From: Kitasatospora xanthocidica
GTDB lineage: Bacteria > Actinomycetota > Actinomycetes > Streptomycetales > Streptomycetaceae
NCBI RefSeq assembly: GCF_014656195.1
Contig: NZ_BNBY01000010.1
Span: 1-64,000 of the forward strand
Reading direction: 5' to 3'
DNA length: 64,000 nt
Position numbers and translations under genes: made by a program
Shown: piece after piece, positions 26,050 through 34,546 of the stretch
How positions within the stretch are numbered: position 1 is the first letter of the stretch
Layout of the letters: each line of letters opens with the position of its first letter
Notes under the pieces: model-generated
What the model was told of the DNA's origin: nothing
Seen by the model: the letters and a program-made list of their open reading frames with translations, nothing else
Database searches by the model: none

Positions 26050-26973
26050 GTGTCCCAGCGCGAGCTCGTCGTCCTCGGCACCGCCAGCCAGGTGCCCACC
26101 CGGCACCGCAACCACAACGGCTACCTGCTGCGCTGGGACGGCGAGGGCCTGCTGTTCGACCCCGGTGAGGGCACCCAGCGGCAGATGCTGCACGCCGGGG
26201 TCACCGCCACCCAGATCACCCGGATCGCGGTCACCCACTTCCACGGTGACCACTGCCTGGGCCTCGCGGGGGTGATCCAGCGGATCAACCTGGACCGGGT
26301 CCCGCATCCGGTGGACGTCTACTTCCCGGCCTCCGGCGACGTCTACTTCGAGCGGCTGCGGCACGCCACCGCGTACCACGAGACCGCGGTGCTGCGGCCC
26401 CGGCCGATCGACGAGCCGGGCCCGCTGCCGGCGCCCGGCGCCCGCTTCGCGCTGGACGCCGTCCGGCTGGACCACCCCGTGGAGTCCTTCGGCTACCGGC
26501 TGTCCGAGCCGGACGGCCGCCGGCTGGTGCCCGAGCGGCTCGCCGCGCTGGGCGTCGCGGGCCCGGCGGTGGGCCGGCTGCAGCACGACGGCGCGGTCGA
26601 GGTGGACGGCCGCCGGGTCACCCTGGACGAGGTCAGCGAGCCCCGGCCGGGCCAGAAGTTCGCCTTCGTGATGGACACCCGGCTCTGCGAGGGCGTGCAC
26701 GCGCTCGCCGAGGACACCGACCTGCTGGTCGTCGAGGCCACGTTCACCGACGCCGACGGCCGCCTCGCCGAGGAGCACGGCCACCTCACCGCCGGCCAGG
26801 CCGCCAAGGTCGCCGCCGAGGCCGGCGCGCGCACCCTGGTGCTGACCCACTTCTCCCAGCGCTACCCGGACCTCGGCCAGCACCTGGCCGACGCCCGCAA
26901 GCACTTCGACGGGGAGCTGGTGCTGGCCACCGACCTCGTCCGGGTGCCGGTCCCCGCCCGCCGCCAGCCGTGA
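26050..26973 (+). CDS. rnz: Ribonuclease Z (metallo-beta-lactamase fold)
   Basis: A 307-aa protein with the short-form RNase Z pattern; the enzyme cuts the 3' trailer of tRNA precursors. Key sites: LGTASQVPTRHRNHNGYLLR at the start, the metal motif THFHGDHCLGLAG (residues about 58-70), FVMDTRLCEGV with the metal-binding Asp, VVEATF, and the C-terminal LTHFSQRY with its histidine. The HEAT-like HGHLTAGQAA segment is also typical. The start is the GTG at 26050, just after the HIT gene. Confidence 0.88.
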   Translation: MSQRELVVLGTASQVPTRHRNHNGYLLRWDGEGLLFDPGEGTQRQMLHAGVTATQITRIAVTHFHGDHCLGLAGVIQRINLDRVPHPVDVYFPASGDVYFERLRHATAYHETAVLRPRPIDEPGPLPAPGARFALDAVRLDHPVESFGYRLSEPDGRRLVPERLAALGVAGPAVGRLQHDGAVEVDGRRVTLDEVSEPRPGQKFAFVMDTRLCEGVHALAEDTDLLVVEATFTDADGRLAEEHGHLTAGQAAKVAAEAGARTLVLTHFSQRYPDLGQHLADARKHFDGELVLATDLVRVPVPARRQP

Positions 26974-27196
26974 GGCCGCCGGCCGTGGCGCGGCCCGTGG
27001 AGCCGCCCGTGAACCGCCCCTACCGGGGACCCGGTGGAAAAAGGGCTCGCGCCGTCCCCCGAACTGCCGCAGCATCGACGGGTGCGGCCCCGCCGCCCGC
27101 CGCGGCGATCACGCTCGCGGCGTACCCTGGTGCCCCGGAGAGACCGAGCGGCACACGAGACCACGGATGGGATGAGGCAGGCCCCAGCGCCGACCT

Positions 27197-28324
<1,128 letters not shown>

Positions 28325-28338
28325 GCACACAGCCCGTC

Positions 28339-28833
28339 ATGTCGATCGACATCGCCAACGAGTCCGGTTGGGACGCCGATGAGGAAGCCATCCTCGACGT
28401 CGCCCGCTTCGCCCTGGACAAGATGCGGATCCACCCGCAGTCCGAACTGTCCGTGATCCTGGTGGACGGTGCGGCGATGGAGGAGCTGCACATCCAGTGG
28501 ATGGACCTCCCCGGGCCCACGGACGTGATGTCCTTCCCGATGGACGAGCTGCGTCCCGGCAAGGAGGGCGAGGAGCTCCCGCAGGGCCTGCTCGGCGACA
28601 TCGTGCTCTGCCCCGAGGTCGCCGAGCAGCAGGGCAAGGCCGCCCCCTCCAAGCACTCCATGGACGAGGAGCTCCAGCTGCTCACCGTGCACGGCGTGCT
28701 GCACGTCCTCGGGTACGACCACGAGGAGCCGGACGAGGAGGAGGAGATGTTCGCCCTCCAGAAGCGCATCCTGGACGACTGGCGGGCGGGCCGCGGCCTC
28801 GGCGGCATCTCCCCGGCCCCCACCACCCACTGA
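28339..28833 (+). CDS. ybeY: Endoribonuclease YbeY
   Basis: A 164-aa metal-dependent endoribonuclease for 16S rRNA 3'-end maturation and 70S quality control. The diagnostic zinc motif HGVLHVLGYDH (H-x3-H-x5-H) is at residues about 117-127. GPTDVMSFPMDE and GLLGDIVLCPEVA are the other conserved blocks. It starts 14 bases after phoH and ends 19 bases before the CNNM gene, so the three form one operon leading towards era. Confidence 0.95.
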   Translation: MSIDIANESGWDADEEAILDVARFALDKMRIHPQSELSVILVDGAAMEELHIQWMDLPGPTDVMSFPMDELRPGKEGEELPQGLLGDIVLCPEVAEQQGKAAPSKHSMDEELQLLTVHGVLHVLGYDHEEPDEEEEMFALQKRILDDWRAGRGLGGISPAPTTH

Positions 28834-28852
28834 GCGCGGAGCCCGAACCCCT

Positions 28853-30178
28853 GTGAGTGGTGAGAGTACGAGCTTCATCCTGGGTGCCGTGCTGCTCGTC
28901 GTGCTCGGCTGGCTGGCCGCGTGCGCCGAGGCGGGCATCTCCCGGGTCTCCCGGTTCCGGGCGGAGGAGGCCGTGCGGGTCGGCCGGCGGGGCTCCGCCC
29001 GGCTGCTGACCCTCGCCTCCGACCCGATCCGCTACCTCAACCTGGCCACCCTGATCCGGGTGGCCAGCGAGATGGCCGCGGCCGTCCTGGTCACCGTGGT
29101 GTGCGTGCGCAACGTGACGCCGACCTGGCAGGCCGTCCTGCTGGCGTTCGGCGTGATGGTGCTGGTGTCCTTCGTCGCGGTGGGGGTCTCGCCGCGCACG
29201 ATCGGGCGCCAGCACCCGCTCACCACGGCGACCGCGGCCTCCTTCGTGCTGCTGCCGCTGGCCGCCGTGCTCGGGCCGATCCCGCGGCTGCTGATCCTGC
29301 TCGGCAACGCCCTGACCCCGGGCAAGGGCTACCGGGAGGGGCCGTTCGCCTCCGAGGCGGAGCTGCGGGCCCTGGTGGACCTCGCCGAGAAGGACGACCT
29401 GATCGAGGACGAGGAGCGCCGGATGGTGCACTCGGTCTTCGAACTGGGCGACACCATCGTGCGCGAGGTGATGGTGCCGCGCACCGACCTGGTGATGATC
29501 GAGCGGCACAAGACCGTCCGGCAGGCGCTCACCCTGGCGCTGCGCTCGGGCTTCTCCCGCATCCCGGTGGTCGGCGACAACGAGGACGACGTCGTCGGCA
29601 TCGTCTACCTCAAGGACCTGGTGCGGCGCACCCACATCAACCGGGAGGCCGAGGCCGAGGAGGTCGGCGCGGTGATGCGCCCGGCCGTCTTCGTCCCCGA
29701 CTCCAAGCCGGCCGGCGACCTGCTGCGCGAGATGCAGCAGCGCCGCTCGCACGTGGCGATCGTGATCGACGAGTACGGCGGCACGGCCGGCCTGGTCACC
29801 ATCGAGGACGTCCTGGAGGAGATCGTCGGCGAGATCACCGACGAGTACGACCGGGAGATCGCGCCGGTCGAGGACCTCGGCGACGGCTCGTACCGGATCA
29901 CCGCCCGGCTGCTGGTCGAGGACCTGGGCGAGCTGTTCGGCATCGAGCTGGAGGACGAGGACGTCGAGACCGTCGGCGGCCTGCTGGCCAAGCACCTCGG
30001 CCGGGTGCCGATCCCCGGCTCCGCCTGCGAGATCCCCCTCCCGGAGCCGGCCGACGACGGCCTGACCGGCATCCTGCTGACCGCCGAGTCCTCGGCGGGC
30101 CGCCGCAACCGGATCGGCTCCATGGTCGCCGCCCCGGTCCGCGCGGGCGACGAACCGGCCGGCCCGGCGGGCGAGTAG
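28853..30178 (+). CDS. CNNM/CorC-type membrane protein with CBS pair
   Basis: A 441-aa hemolysin C-like protein. A DUF21/CNNM membrane domain (residues 1-150, three to four helices) is followed by two CBS domains (about 200-325, with VREVMVPRTDLVMIE and SHVAIVIDEYGGTAGLVTIED) and a CorC_HlyC domain (about 345-425, DGSYRITARLLVEDLGELFG). Relatives act in magnesium or other divalent-cation transport. It starts with GTG at 28853, close behind ybeY. The phoH-ybeY-CNNM-era order is conserved in actinobacteria. Confidence 0.92.
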   Translation: MSGESTSFILGAVLLVVLGWLAACAEAGISRVSRFRAEEAVRVGRRGSARLLTLASDPIRYLNLATLIRVASEMAAAVLVTVVCVRNVTPTWQAVLLAFGVMVLVSFVAVGVSPRTIGRQHPLTTATAASFVLLPLAAVLGPIPRLLILLGNALTPGKGYREGPFASEAELRALVDLAEKDDLIEDEERRMVHSVFELGDTIVREVMVPRTDLVMIERHKTVRQALTLALRSGFSRIPVVGDNEDDVVGIVYLKDLVRRTHINREAEAEEVGAVMRPAVFVPDSKPAGDLLREMQQRRSHVAIVIDEYGGTAGLVTIEDVLEEIVGEITDEYDREIAPVEDLGDGSYRITARLLVEDLGELFGIELEDEDVETVGGLLAKHLGRVPIPGSACEIPLPEPADDGLTGILLTAESSAGRRNRIGSMVAAPVRAGDEPAGPAGE

Positions 30179-30211
30179 CGGGTGGGCGGTCGCCGAGCGA
30201 CCATGGAGGGC

Positions 30212-30448
30212 ATGACGCACAAACTTCGCGCGGAGTACGGCCCGCAAGGGGCGGCCGGCGGAGCCAAGTCCTGGCACGTGGTGCGGGACGAGGACCTGTC
30301 GGTGGCGCTCTGCGGGCGCACGATGTCCGACGAGGCCGAGACGCGGCCCGAGCAGGAATGGGGCACCGGGTTGCGGTGCTGCCAGCAGTGCGGCTCGCTG
30401 TACATGCACGAGACGCCGCACATGCAGGGGAGTCATCCGTACAGCTAG
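30212..30448 (+). CDS. Small Cys-rich protein, unknown
   Basis: A 78-aa soluble protein with WHVVRDEDLSVALCGRTM and LRCCQQCGSLYMHE. The Cys and His residues (LCG, then CCxxC) suggest a small zinc-binding fold. Proteins with this WH...LCG...C..C layout are common and unnamed in streptomycetes. The ATG at 30212 is chosen because GACCAT lies seven bases upstream, fitting a leaderless transcript; the GGAGGG is too close to act as a ribosome site. Confidence 0.7.
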   Translation: MTHKLRAEYGPQGAAGGAKSWHVVRDEDLSVALCGRTMSDEAETRPEQEWGTGLRCCQQCGSLYMHETPHMQGSHPYS

Positions 30449-30469
30449 GGCGTGGCCTTGGAGGTCGCC

Positions 30470-31015
30470 ATGAAGCTGCAAGACGAACTGCCCGTCGACA
30501 ACCGGCTCGCCGTGGTGTGGCGGATCGGGGCGGGGCTCGGGGGGATCTTCCTGATCGTGTTCGGGTGCCTGGGGCTGGCCGACCACTCCGGCTTCCTGTC
30601 CACCCACGGTGACCGGGTCGCGGGGCTGTCGACCAACGGCGCGCTGAGCATCCTGTCCATCGTGGTGGGCGCGGGCCTGGTGGTCGGGGCGGTGATCGGC
30701 GGGAACTTCGCGTCCAACCTCAACATGGCGGTGGGCGTCCTGTTCGTCGTGTCCGGTTTCTACGGCCTGACGGTGCTCGGGCGGCCGGACGCCAACATCC
30801 TCAACTTCCGGATGTCGAACGTGCTGTTCGCGTTCATTTTCGGGGTCGTCCTGACGACCTTCGGGATGTACGGCCGGGTGAGCGGCCACCTGCCGCACGA
30901 CAACCCGTTCTGGCGGGAGCGCGCCGAGCGGGAGGAGCCGTTGCCGTCCGGGCCGAAGACCTTCGTCAAGGTCCTCAACCCGAACCCGGGCCGCACCCAC
31001 CCGGTCGGCCACTGA
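30470..31015 (+). CDS. DUF4383-like small membrane protein
   Basis: A 181-aa protein with four predicted transmembrane helices (about residues 20-37, 60-83, 84-103 and 118-136) and a polar C-terminal tail. The layout resembles DUF4383 membrane proteins, a judgement made by eye. The ATG at 30470 is preferred over a GTG at 30452 because GGAGG lies five bases before it. It follows the small Cys-rich gene by 21 bases. Function unknown. Confidence 0.7.
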   Translation: MKLQDELPVDNRLAVVWRIGAGLGGIFLIVFGCLGLADHSGFLSTHGDRVAGLSTNGALSILSIVVGAGLVVGAVIGGNFASNLNMAVGVLFVVSGFYGLTVLGRPDANILNFRMSNVLFAFIFGVVLTTFGMYGRVSGHLPHDNPFWRERAEREEPLPSGPKTFVKVLNPNPGRTHPVGH

Positions 31016-31043
31016 GGGGGAAGGGGTGCCTATGCTCGGCGGC

Positions 31044-31397
31044 ATGAGTGACATCGTCGAGCTCGACCCCGAGGACAAGAAGATCATCACCCTGGCCCGC
31101 TCGGCCCGCGCCCGCAACGGCGTCGCCGAGGGGGCCGCGGTGCGTGACGAGACCGGCCGCACCTACGTGGCGGGGACGGTCGCGCTGGAGTCGCTGCGGC
31201 TGAGCGCGCTGCAGACGGCGGTGGCGATGGCGGTGGCCAGCGGCGCCAGGTCGCTGGAGGCGGCGGCCGTGGTGAGCGAGGCGGAGCAGCCGGCCGAGGC
31301 GGACCTGGCGGCCGTGCGGGACCTGGGCGGGGCCGGGACGCCGGTGCTGCTGGCCGGTCCGGACGGGGCGCTGCGGGTGGCCGCGGAGGCGCGCTGA
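31044..31397 (+). CDS. Cytidine-deaminase-like protein without active site
   Basis: A 117-aa protein with the cytidine deaminase outline (KKIITLARSARARNGVAEGAAVRDETG, then TYVAGTVALESLRLSALQTAVAMA). It lacks the zinc ligands: no Cys/His-Ala-Glu motif and no PCxxC, and in fact no cysteine at all. It is therefore unlikely to deaminate cytidine. A gene of this kind sits before era in streptomycetes and is often labelled cytidine deaminase. The start at 31044 has TATGCT seven bases upstream. It may be a structural relic or a nucleotide-binding protein. Confidence 0.65.
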   Translation: MSDIVELDPEDKKIITLARSARARNGVAEGAAVRDETGRTYVAGTVALESLRLSALQTAVAMAVASGARSLEAAAVVSEAEQPAEADLAAVRDLGGAGTPVLLAGPDGALRVAAEAR

Positions 31398-31460
31398 GGC
31401 CCCGCTGAGGGGCCTCGTGGGGGCCTCGTACGGTTGGCGGCCCGGCGTCGGCCCGGCGTC

Positions 31461-31488
31461 TTGCCCCGATCGGCTCAACGGATAATCT
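31461..31488 (+). promoter_or_regulatory. Promoter of the 53-aa membrane protein gene
   Basis: TTGCCC (31461-31466), a 16-base spacer and TAATCT (31483-31488, also readable as GATAAT at 31481) lie 36 bases before the start codon at 31524. Confidence 0.55.
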
Positions 31489-31523
31489 CACCGGGGGAGT
31501 GGACTCGGTGAGGGGGCTGGGGC

Positions 31524-31685
31524 ATGGGGGCGGTGGCGTTCTTCGCCGGGCTGCTGCTGTTCGTGATGGGGCTCGGCAAGTGGCAGGAGACCGGGTCGCA
31601 GGTCTGGCTGTTCGGCTCGCTCGGCTTCCTGCTGGTCCTGGTGGTGGTCTCGCTGATCCCCACGAACGGCAAGGGCGGGAAGTAG
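31524..31685 (+). CDS. 53-aa two-helix membrane protein
   Basis: A small gene with ATG at 31524 and TAG at 31683. The product is almost entirely two hydrophobic helices, VAFFAGLLLFVMGLG and VWLFGSLGFLLVLVVVSLI, joined by KWQETGSQ and ending in a basic tail, TNGKGGK. A GAGGGGG ribosome site lies upstream, and codon third positions are GC-rich as in its neighbours. It has its own promoter-like sequence and sits directly before era. Function unknown; its size makes it easy to miss in automatic annotation. Confidence 0.75.
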   Translation: MGAVAFFAGLLLFVMGLGKWQETGSQVWLFGSLGFLLVLVVVSLIPTNGKGGK

Positions 31686-31749
31686 GCCCCGGCGCCCCCT
31701 CGGGCGACCCGGGACGGCGGGGCTCCGGTGATCAGGGAGAATGGAGCCC

Positions 31750-32679
31750 ATGAATGCCCCTTCCTCCTCGTACCGCTCCGGGTTCGCGTGCTTCGTCGGC
31801 CGGCCCAACGCGGGCAAGTCGACCCTGACCAACGCCCTGGTGGGGACGAAGGTCGCGATCACCTCCGACCGCCCGCAGACCACCCGGCACACCGTCCGCG
31901 GCATCGTGCACCGCCCGGACGCCCAGCTCGTGCTGGTCGACACCCCCGGCCTGCACAAGCCGCGCACGCTGCTCGGCGAGCGCCTCAACGACCTGGTCCG
32001 CACCACCTGGGCCGAGGTCGACGTGATCGGTTTCTGCCTGCCCGCCGACCAGAAGATCGGCCCCGGCGACAAGTTCATCGCCAAGGAGATCGCCGGGATC
32101 AAGAAGACCCCGAAGGTCGCCATCGTCACCAAGACCGACCTGGTCGACTCCAAGCGCCTGGCCGAGCAGCTCATCGCCATCCACCAGCTCGGCGTCGAGC
32201 TGGGCTTCGAGTGGGACGAGATCATCCCGGTCTCCGCGGTCGGCGACAAGCAGGTCGAGCTGGTCGCCGACCTGCTCACCAAGCTGCTCCCCGAGGGCGG
32301 CCAGCTCTACCCGGACGGCGACCTCACCGACGAGCCCGAGCAGATCATGGTCGCCGAGCTGATCCGCGAGGCCGCGCTGGAGGGCGTGCGCGACGAGCTG
32401 CCGCACTCGCTGGCCGTCGTGGTCGAGGAGATGCTCCCGCGCGAGGGCCGCCCGGCGGACCGCCCGCTGCTGGACATCCACGCCAACGTGTACATCGAGC
32501 GGCAGAGCCAGAAGGCGATCGTGATCGGCGCCAAGGGCGCGCGGCTCAAGCACGTCGGCACCACCGCCCGCAAGCACATCGAGGCCCTGCTCGGCACCCC
32601 GGTCTTCCTCGACCTGCACGTCAAGGTGGCCAAGGACTGGCAGCGCGACCCCAAGCAGCTGCGCAAGCTCGGATTCTGA
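31750..32679 (+). CDS. era: Ribosome-assembly GTPase Era
   Basis: A 309-aa GTPase that binds the 3' end of 16S rRNA and assists 30S assembly. G1 is GRPNAGKST (residues about 16-24), G3 is VDTPG and G4 is TKTD. The C-terminal KH domain carries IERQSQKAIVIGAKGARLK (about 250-268), with the GxxG-type loop. The ATG at 31750 is preferred to 31741, because GAGAAT ends seven bases before 31750 and overlaps the upstream ATG. Its partners YbeY and PhoH are encoded upstream. Confidence 0.96.
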   Translation: MNAPSSSYRSGFACFVGRPNAGKSTLTNALVGTKVAITSDRPQTTRHTVRGIVHRPDAQLVLVDTPGLHKPRTLLGERLNDLVRTTWAEVDVIGFCLPADQKIGPGDKFIAKEIAGIKKTPKVAIVTKTDLVDSKRLAEQLIAIHQLGVELGFEWDEIIPVSAVGDKQVELVADLLTKLLPEGGQLYPDGDLTDEPEQIMVAELIREAALEGVRDELPHSLAVVVEEMLPREGRPADRPLLDIHANVYIERQSQKAIVIGAKGARLKHVGTTARKHIEALLGTPVFLDLHVKVAKDWQRDPKQLRKLGF

Positions 32680-32711
32680 ACGAGGGCTCCCCGCGGGGGA
32701 GTTCACCCGAT

Positions 32712-32752
32712 CGAGGGCCAGGCCGGACGCACCCCGTCCGGCCGGGCCCTCG
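32712..32752. terminator. Bidirectional terminator era / emfourin
   Basis: CGAGGGCC-A-GGCCGGACG (32712-32729) pairs with CGTCCGGCC-G-GGCCCTCG (32735-32752) over CACCC, with one internal mismatch. It separates two convergent genes. Confidence 0.85.
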
Positions 32753-32776
32753 CCCTTGCCCGGCCCCGGGCCCGCT

Positions 32777-33043
32777 CTACGCGCCTTCGCGCAGCACCAG
32801 GGACACCAGCTCCCGCTGGGAGTCGGTGAGCTTCGGGTCGGCGCAGTACACCGTCCGGCCGTCGACGGTGATCTCGTAGTGGAAGCCGTCCGGCACCCCG
32901 TACGACGGGGCGCGCAGCCCGCCCGCGACGGCCTCGCGGGCGAGTGCGTGGACGTGCGGGGCGTCCGTGCGCTCGGCGGTGTCGAGTTCCGCGTGGCGGA
33001 CGATTCCCGCGAAGCCGCCGGTCCGGGTCACCTGGATACGCAT
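32777..33043 (-). CDS. Emfourin-like protealysin inhibitor
   Basis: An 88-aa protein beginning MRIQVTRTGGFAG, the hallmark of emfourin-type proteins, which inhibit M4 metallopeptidases of the protealysin group. It lies downstream of exactly such a peptidase on the same strand. No signal peptide is visible, so both partners appear to act inside the cell or are exported by an unusual route. The ATG at 33043 is chosen (not 33052), because CACCAT ends seven bases upstream. A palindrome and an 11-bp-phased direct repeat lie in the gap, so it may be expressed apart from the peptidase. Confidence 0.82.
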   Translation of the reverse strand: MRIQVTRTGGFAGIVRHAELDTAERTDAPHVHALAREAVAGGLRAPSYGVPDGFHYEITVDGRTVYCADPKLTDSQRELVSLVLREGA

Positions 33044-33108
33044 GGTGTCCATGGTGCTACGCAGGGATGGGATTCGCCGGACTTTTCCCGGACCGTGACC
33101 TTAAGCCC

Positions 33109-33128
33109 GTCTCAACCCGGTCTCAACC
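33109..33128 (-). promoter_or_regulatory. 11-bp-phased direct repeat upstream of emfourin
   Basis: On the minus strand GGTTGAGAC occurs twice with an 11-base period (33120-33128 and 33109-33117). Direct repeats one helical turn apart are typical of OmpR/PhoB- or SARP-type activator sites. It lies about 65 bases before the emfourin start. Confidence 0.5.
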
Positions 33129-33139
33129 GCCGTCGGGCG

Positions 33140-33159
33140 CTACGGCGGGCCCGCCGTAG
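33140..33159. other. 20-bp perfect palindrome between peptidase and emfourin genes
   Basis: CTACGGCGGG is followed directly by its reverse complement CCCGCCGTAG. It lies 31 bases after the peptidase stop and could end or attenuate that transcript. There is no T-run. Confidence 0.55.
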
Positions 33160-33189
33160 GGCGTGCTGCAGCAGCGGGTCGCGCGGCGG

Positions 33190-34212
33190 TCACCCCGGGC
33201 TGATCCCGACCTGCGCCCAGGAGGCCGTGACGGTGTCCGCGATCGAGGACCGGCCGGGGTAGCGGGCCTTGGCGGCGGCCACGGTGGCCCGGGCGAAGGC
33301 GGTGAAGTCGGCGTCGGCGGGCAGCGTGCGCCCGGTCAGCGCGTCGTACCAGATCCGCCCGGCGCGCTCCCAGGCCGAGCCGCCGAGGGCGGTGGCCAGC
33401 AGGTAGAACGCGTGGTTGGGGATGCCGGAGTTGATGTGCACGCCGCCGTTGTCCTCGGCGGTGTGCACGTAGTCCCGCATGTGCGCGGGCTGCGGGTCCT
33501 TGCCGAGCCGGGGGTCGTCGTAGGCGGTGCCGGGGGCCTTCATCGAGCGCAGGGCCACGCCCTGGATGCCGGGGGCGAGCAGTCCGGCGCCGATCAGCCA
33601 GTCGGCGTCGGCGGCGCCCTGGTGCAGCGCGTACTGCTTGACCAGCGAGCCGAAGACGTCGGAGACCGACTCGTTGAGCGCGCCGGGCTGGTCCTGGTAG
33701 TCCAGCCCGGCGGTGAACTGCGTGACGCCGTGGGTGAGTTCGTGGCCGATGACGTCGATGCAGGCGGTGAAGTCGCCGAAGATCTCGCCGTCGCCGTCGC
33801 CGAAGACCATCTGGTGGCCGTTCCAGAAGGCGTTGTCGTACTTGCGGCCGTAGTGGACGGTGGCGTCCAGCCGCAGGTCGTGGTCGTCGATCGAGTGCCG
33901 GCCGAAGGCGTCGGCGTAGAGCGCGAAGGTGGCGCCGAGGCCGTCGTAGGCGTGGTTGACGGAGGCGTCGGAGACCGCCGGCCGGCCCTCGGTGCGCACG
34001 GTGCGGCCGGGCAGCCGCTGGCTGTGGTCGGCGTCGGAGATCACCCGGTTGAGGCCCGGGGCGCCACCGGTGGGCGGGGGCGGGGAGAGTCGGGCCGCGC
34101 GGTGCGCGGCGTCCAGCGCGAGGGAGTGGACGGCGGCTTCGTGACCGGCCTCGGCGAGGCGGTCGAGGACGTACGGCGGGACGATCGCGCAGATCGGAAC
34201 AGCTGCAGTCAT
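33190..34212 (-). CDS. M4-family metallopeptidase (protealysin-like)
   Basis: A 340-aa thermolysin-family zinc peptidase. The active site is VIGHELTHGVTQF (HExxH, residues about 162-174) with the third ligand in GALNESVSDVFG. IPNHAFYLLATALGG and the VHINSGI stretch complete the fold. It has only a short N-terminal propeptide-like region (about 50 residues, including ICAIVPPYVLDRLAE, the protealysin-type motif) and no Sec signal, typical of protealysin-like enzymes. It pairs with the emfourin inhibitor gene. The ATG at 34212 has CACCCT seven bases upstream. Confidence 0.92.
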   Translation of the reverse strand: MTAAVPICAIVPPYVLDRLAEAGHEAAVHSLALDAAHRAARLSPPPPTGGAPGLNRVISDADHSQRLPGRTVRTEGRPAVSDASVNHAYDGLGATFALYADAFGRHSIDDHDLRLDATVHYGRKYDNAFWNGHQMVFGDGDGEIFGDFTACIDVIGHELTHGVTQFTAGLDYQDQPGALNESVSDVFGSLVKQYALHQGAADADWLIGAGLLAPGIQGVALRSMKAPGTAYDDPRLGKDPQPAHMRDYVHTAEDNGGVHINSGIPNHAFYLLATALGGSAWERAGRIWYDALTGRTLPADADFTAFARATVAAAKARYPGRSSIADTVTASWAQVGISPG

Positions 34213-34232
34213 GTCGCCCAGGGTGAGGCTTC

Positions 34233-34249
34233 GGTGACCGGATGTCACC
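34233..34249 (-). promoter_or_regulatory. Inverted repeat in the M4 peptidase promoter
   Basis: GGTGAC-CGGAT-GTCACC lies directly upstream of the -10-like CACCCT (34220-34225), covering the spacer and -35 region. A repressor or activator site is plausible. Confidence 0.5.
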
Positions 34250-34325
34250 CCCTTGTCATGGCCGGGCGGCGTCTCAAGGGGTGGAACGGAAGCCCGGATC
34301 ACTTCGGGGGCGCGCGGTGCTGGGT

Positions 34326-34331
34326 TACGCT
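34326..34331 (+). promoter_or_regulatory. -10 element of the leuA leader
   Basis: TACGCT ends ten bases before the leader-peptide ATG, so the transcript should begin only a few bases before that codon. Confidence 0.55.
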
Positions 34332-34341
34332 GGGTCCCATC

Positions 34342-34389
34342 ATGCGCAACGGGCTGCTTCTTCTTAGCTGCCGCGTCGAGGGCCTGTAG
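34342..34389 (+). CDS. leuL: leuA leader peptide
   Basis: A 15-codon open frame, MRNGLLLLSCRVEGL, with four consecutive leucine codons (CTG CTT CTT CTT). CTT is rare in such GC-rich genomes, so translation should be especially sensitive to charged tRNA-Leu. It lies 157 bases before leuA and overlaps a hairpin at 34377-34411. This is the classic layout of ribosome-mediated attenuation, and similar leaders are known before branched-chain amino acid genes in streptomycetes. Confidence 0.85.
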   Translation: MRNGLLLLSCRVEGL

Positions 34390-34411
34390 TCCACAGGGGC
34401 CGGCTCCCTCG
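34377..34411 (+). promoter_or_regulatory. Hairpin in the leuA attenuator region
   Basis: CGAGGG/CCCTCG form outer arms and CCTGT/ACAGG inner arms, with the leader stop codon in the AGTCC loop. A ribosome stalled on the Leu codons would leave this region free to fold. I could not assign a full anti-terminator pair by eye. Confidence 0.5.
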
Positions 34412-34546
34412 CCGCGGGGAACGAGCTGTGCGCGGATTCGGCGATCCAACGGCGGGTCGCGAGCGGCAGCAGAGGCCGGCCAGTCGGTGTTCATCCCTCC
34501 CGACGCCCGCTACCTAAGCATCCACAGGAAGCCGAGAGTCACCTCC

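Noticed and set aside
28682..31162. Long minus-strand open frame opposite the CNNM/CBS gene and its neighbours
   Set aside because: Antisense composition, no motif; four real plus-strand genes occupy the same stretch.
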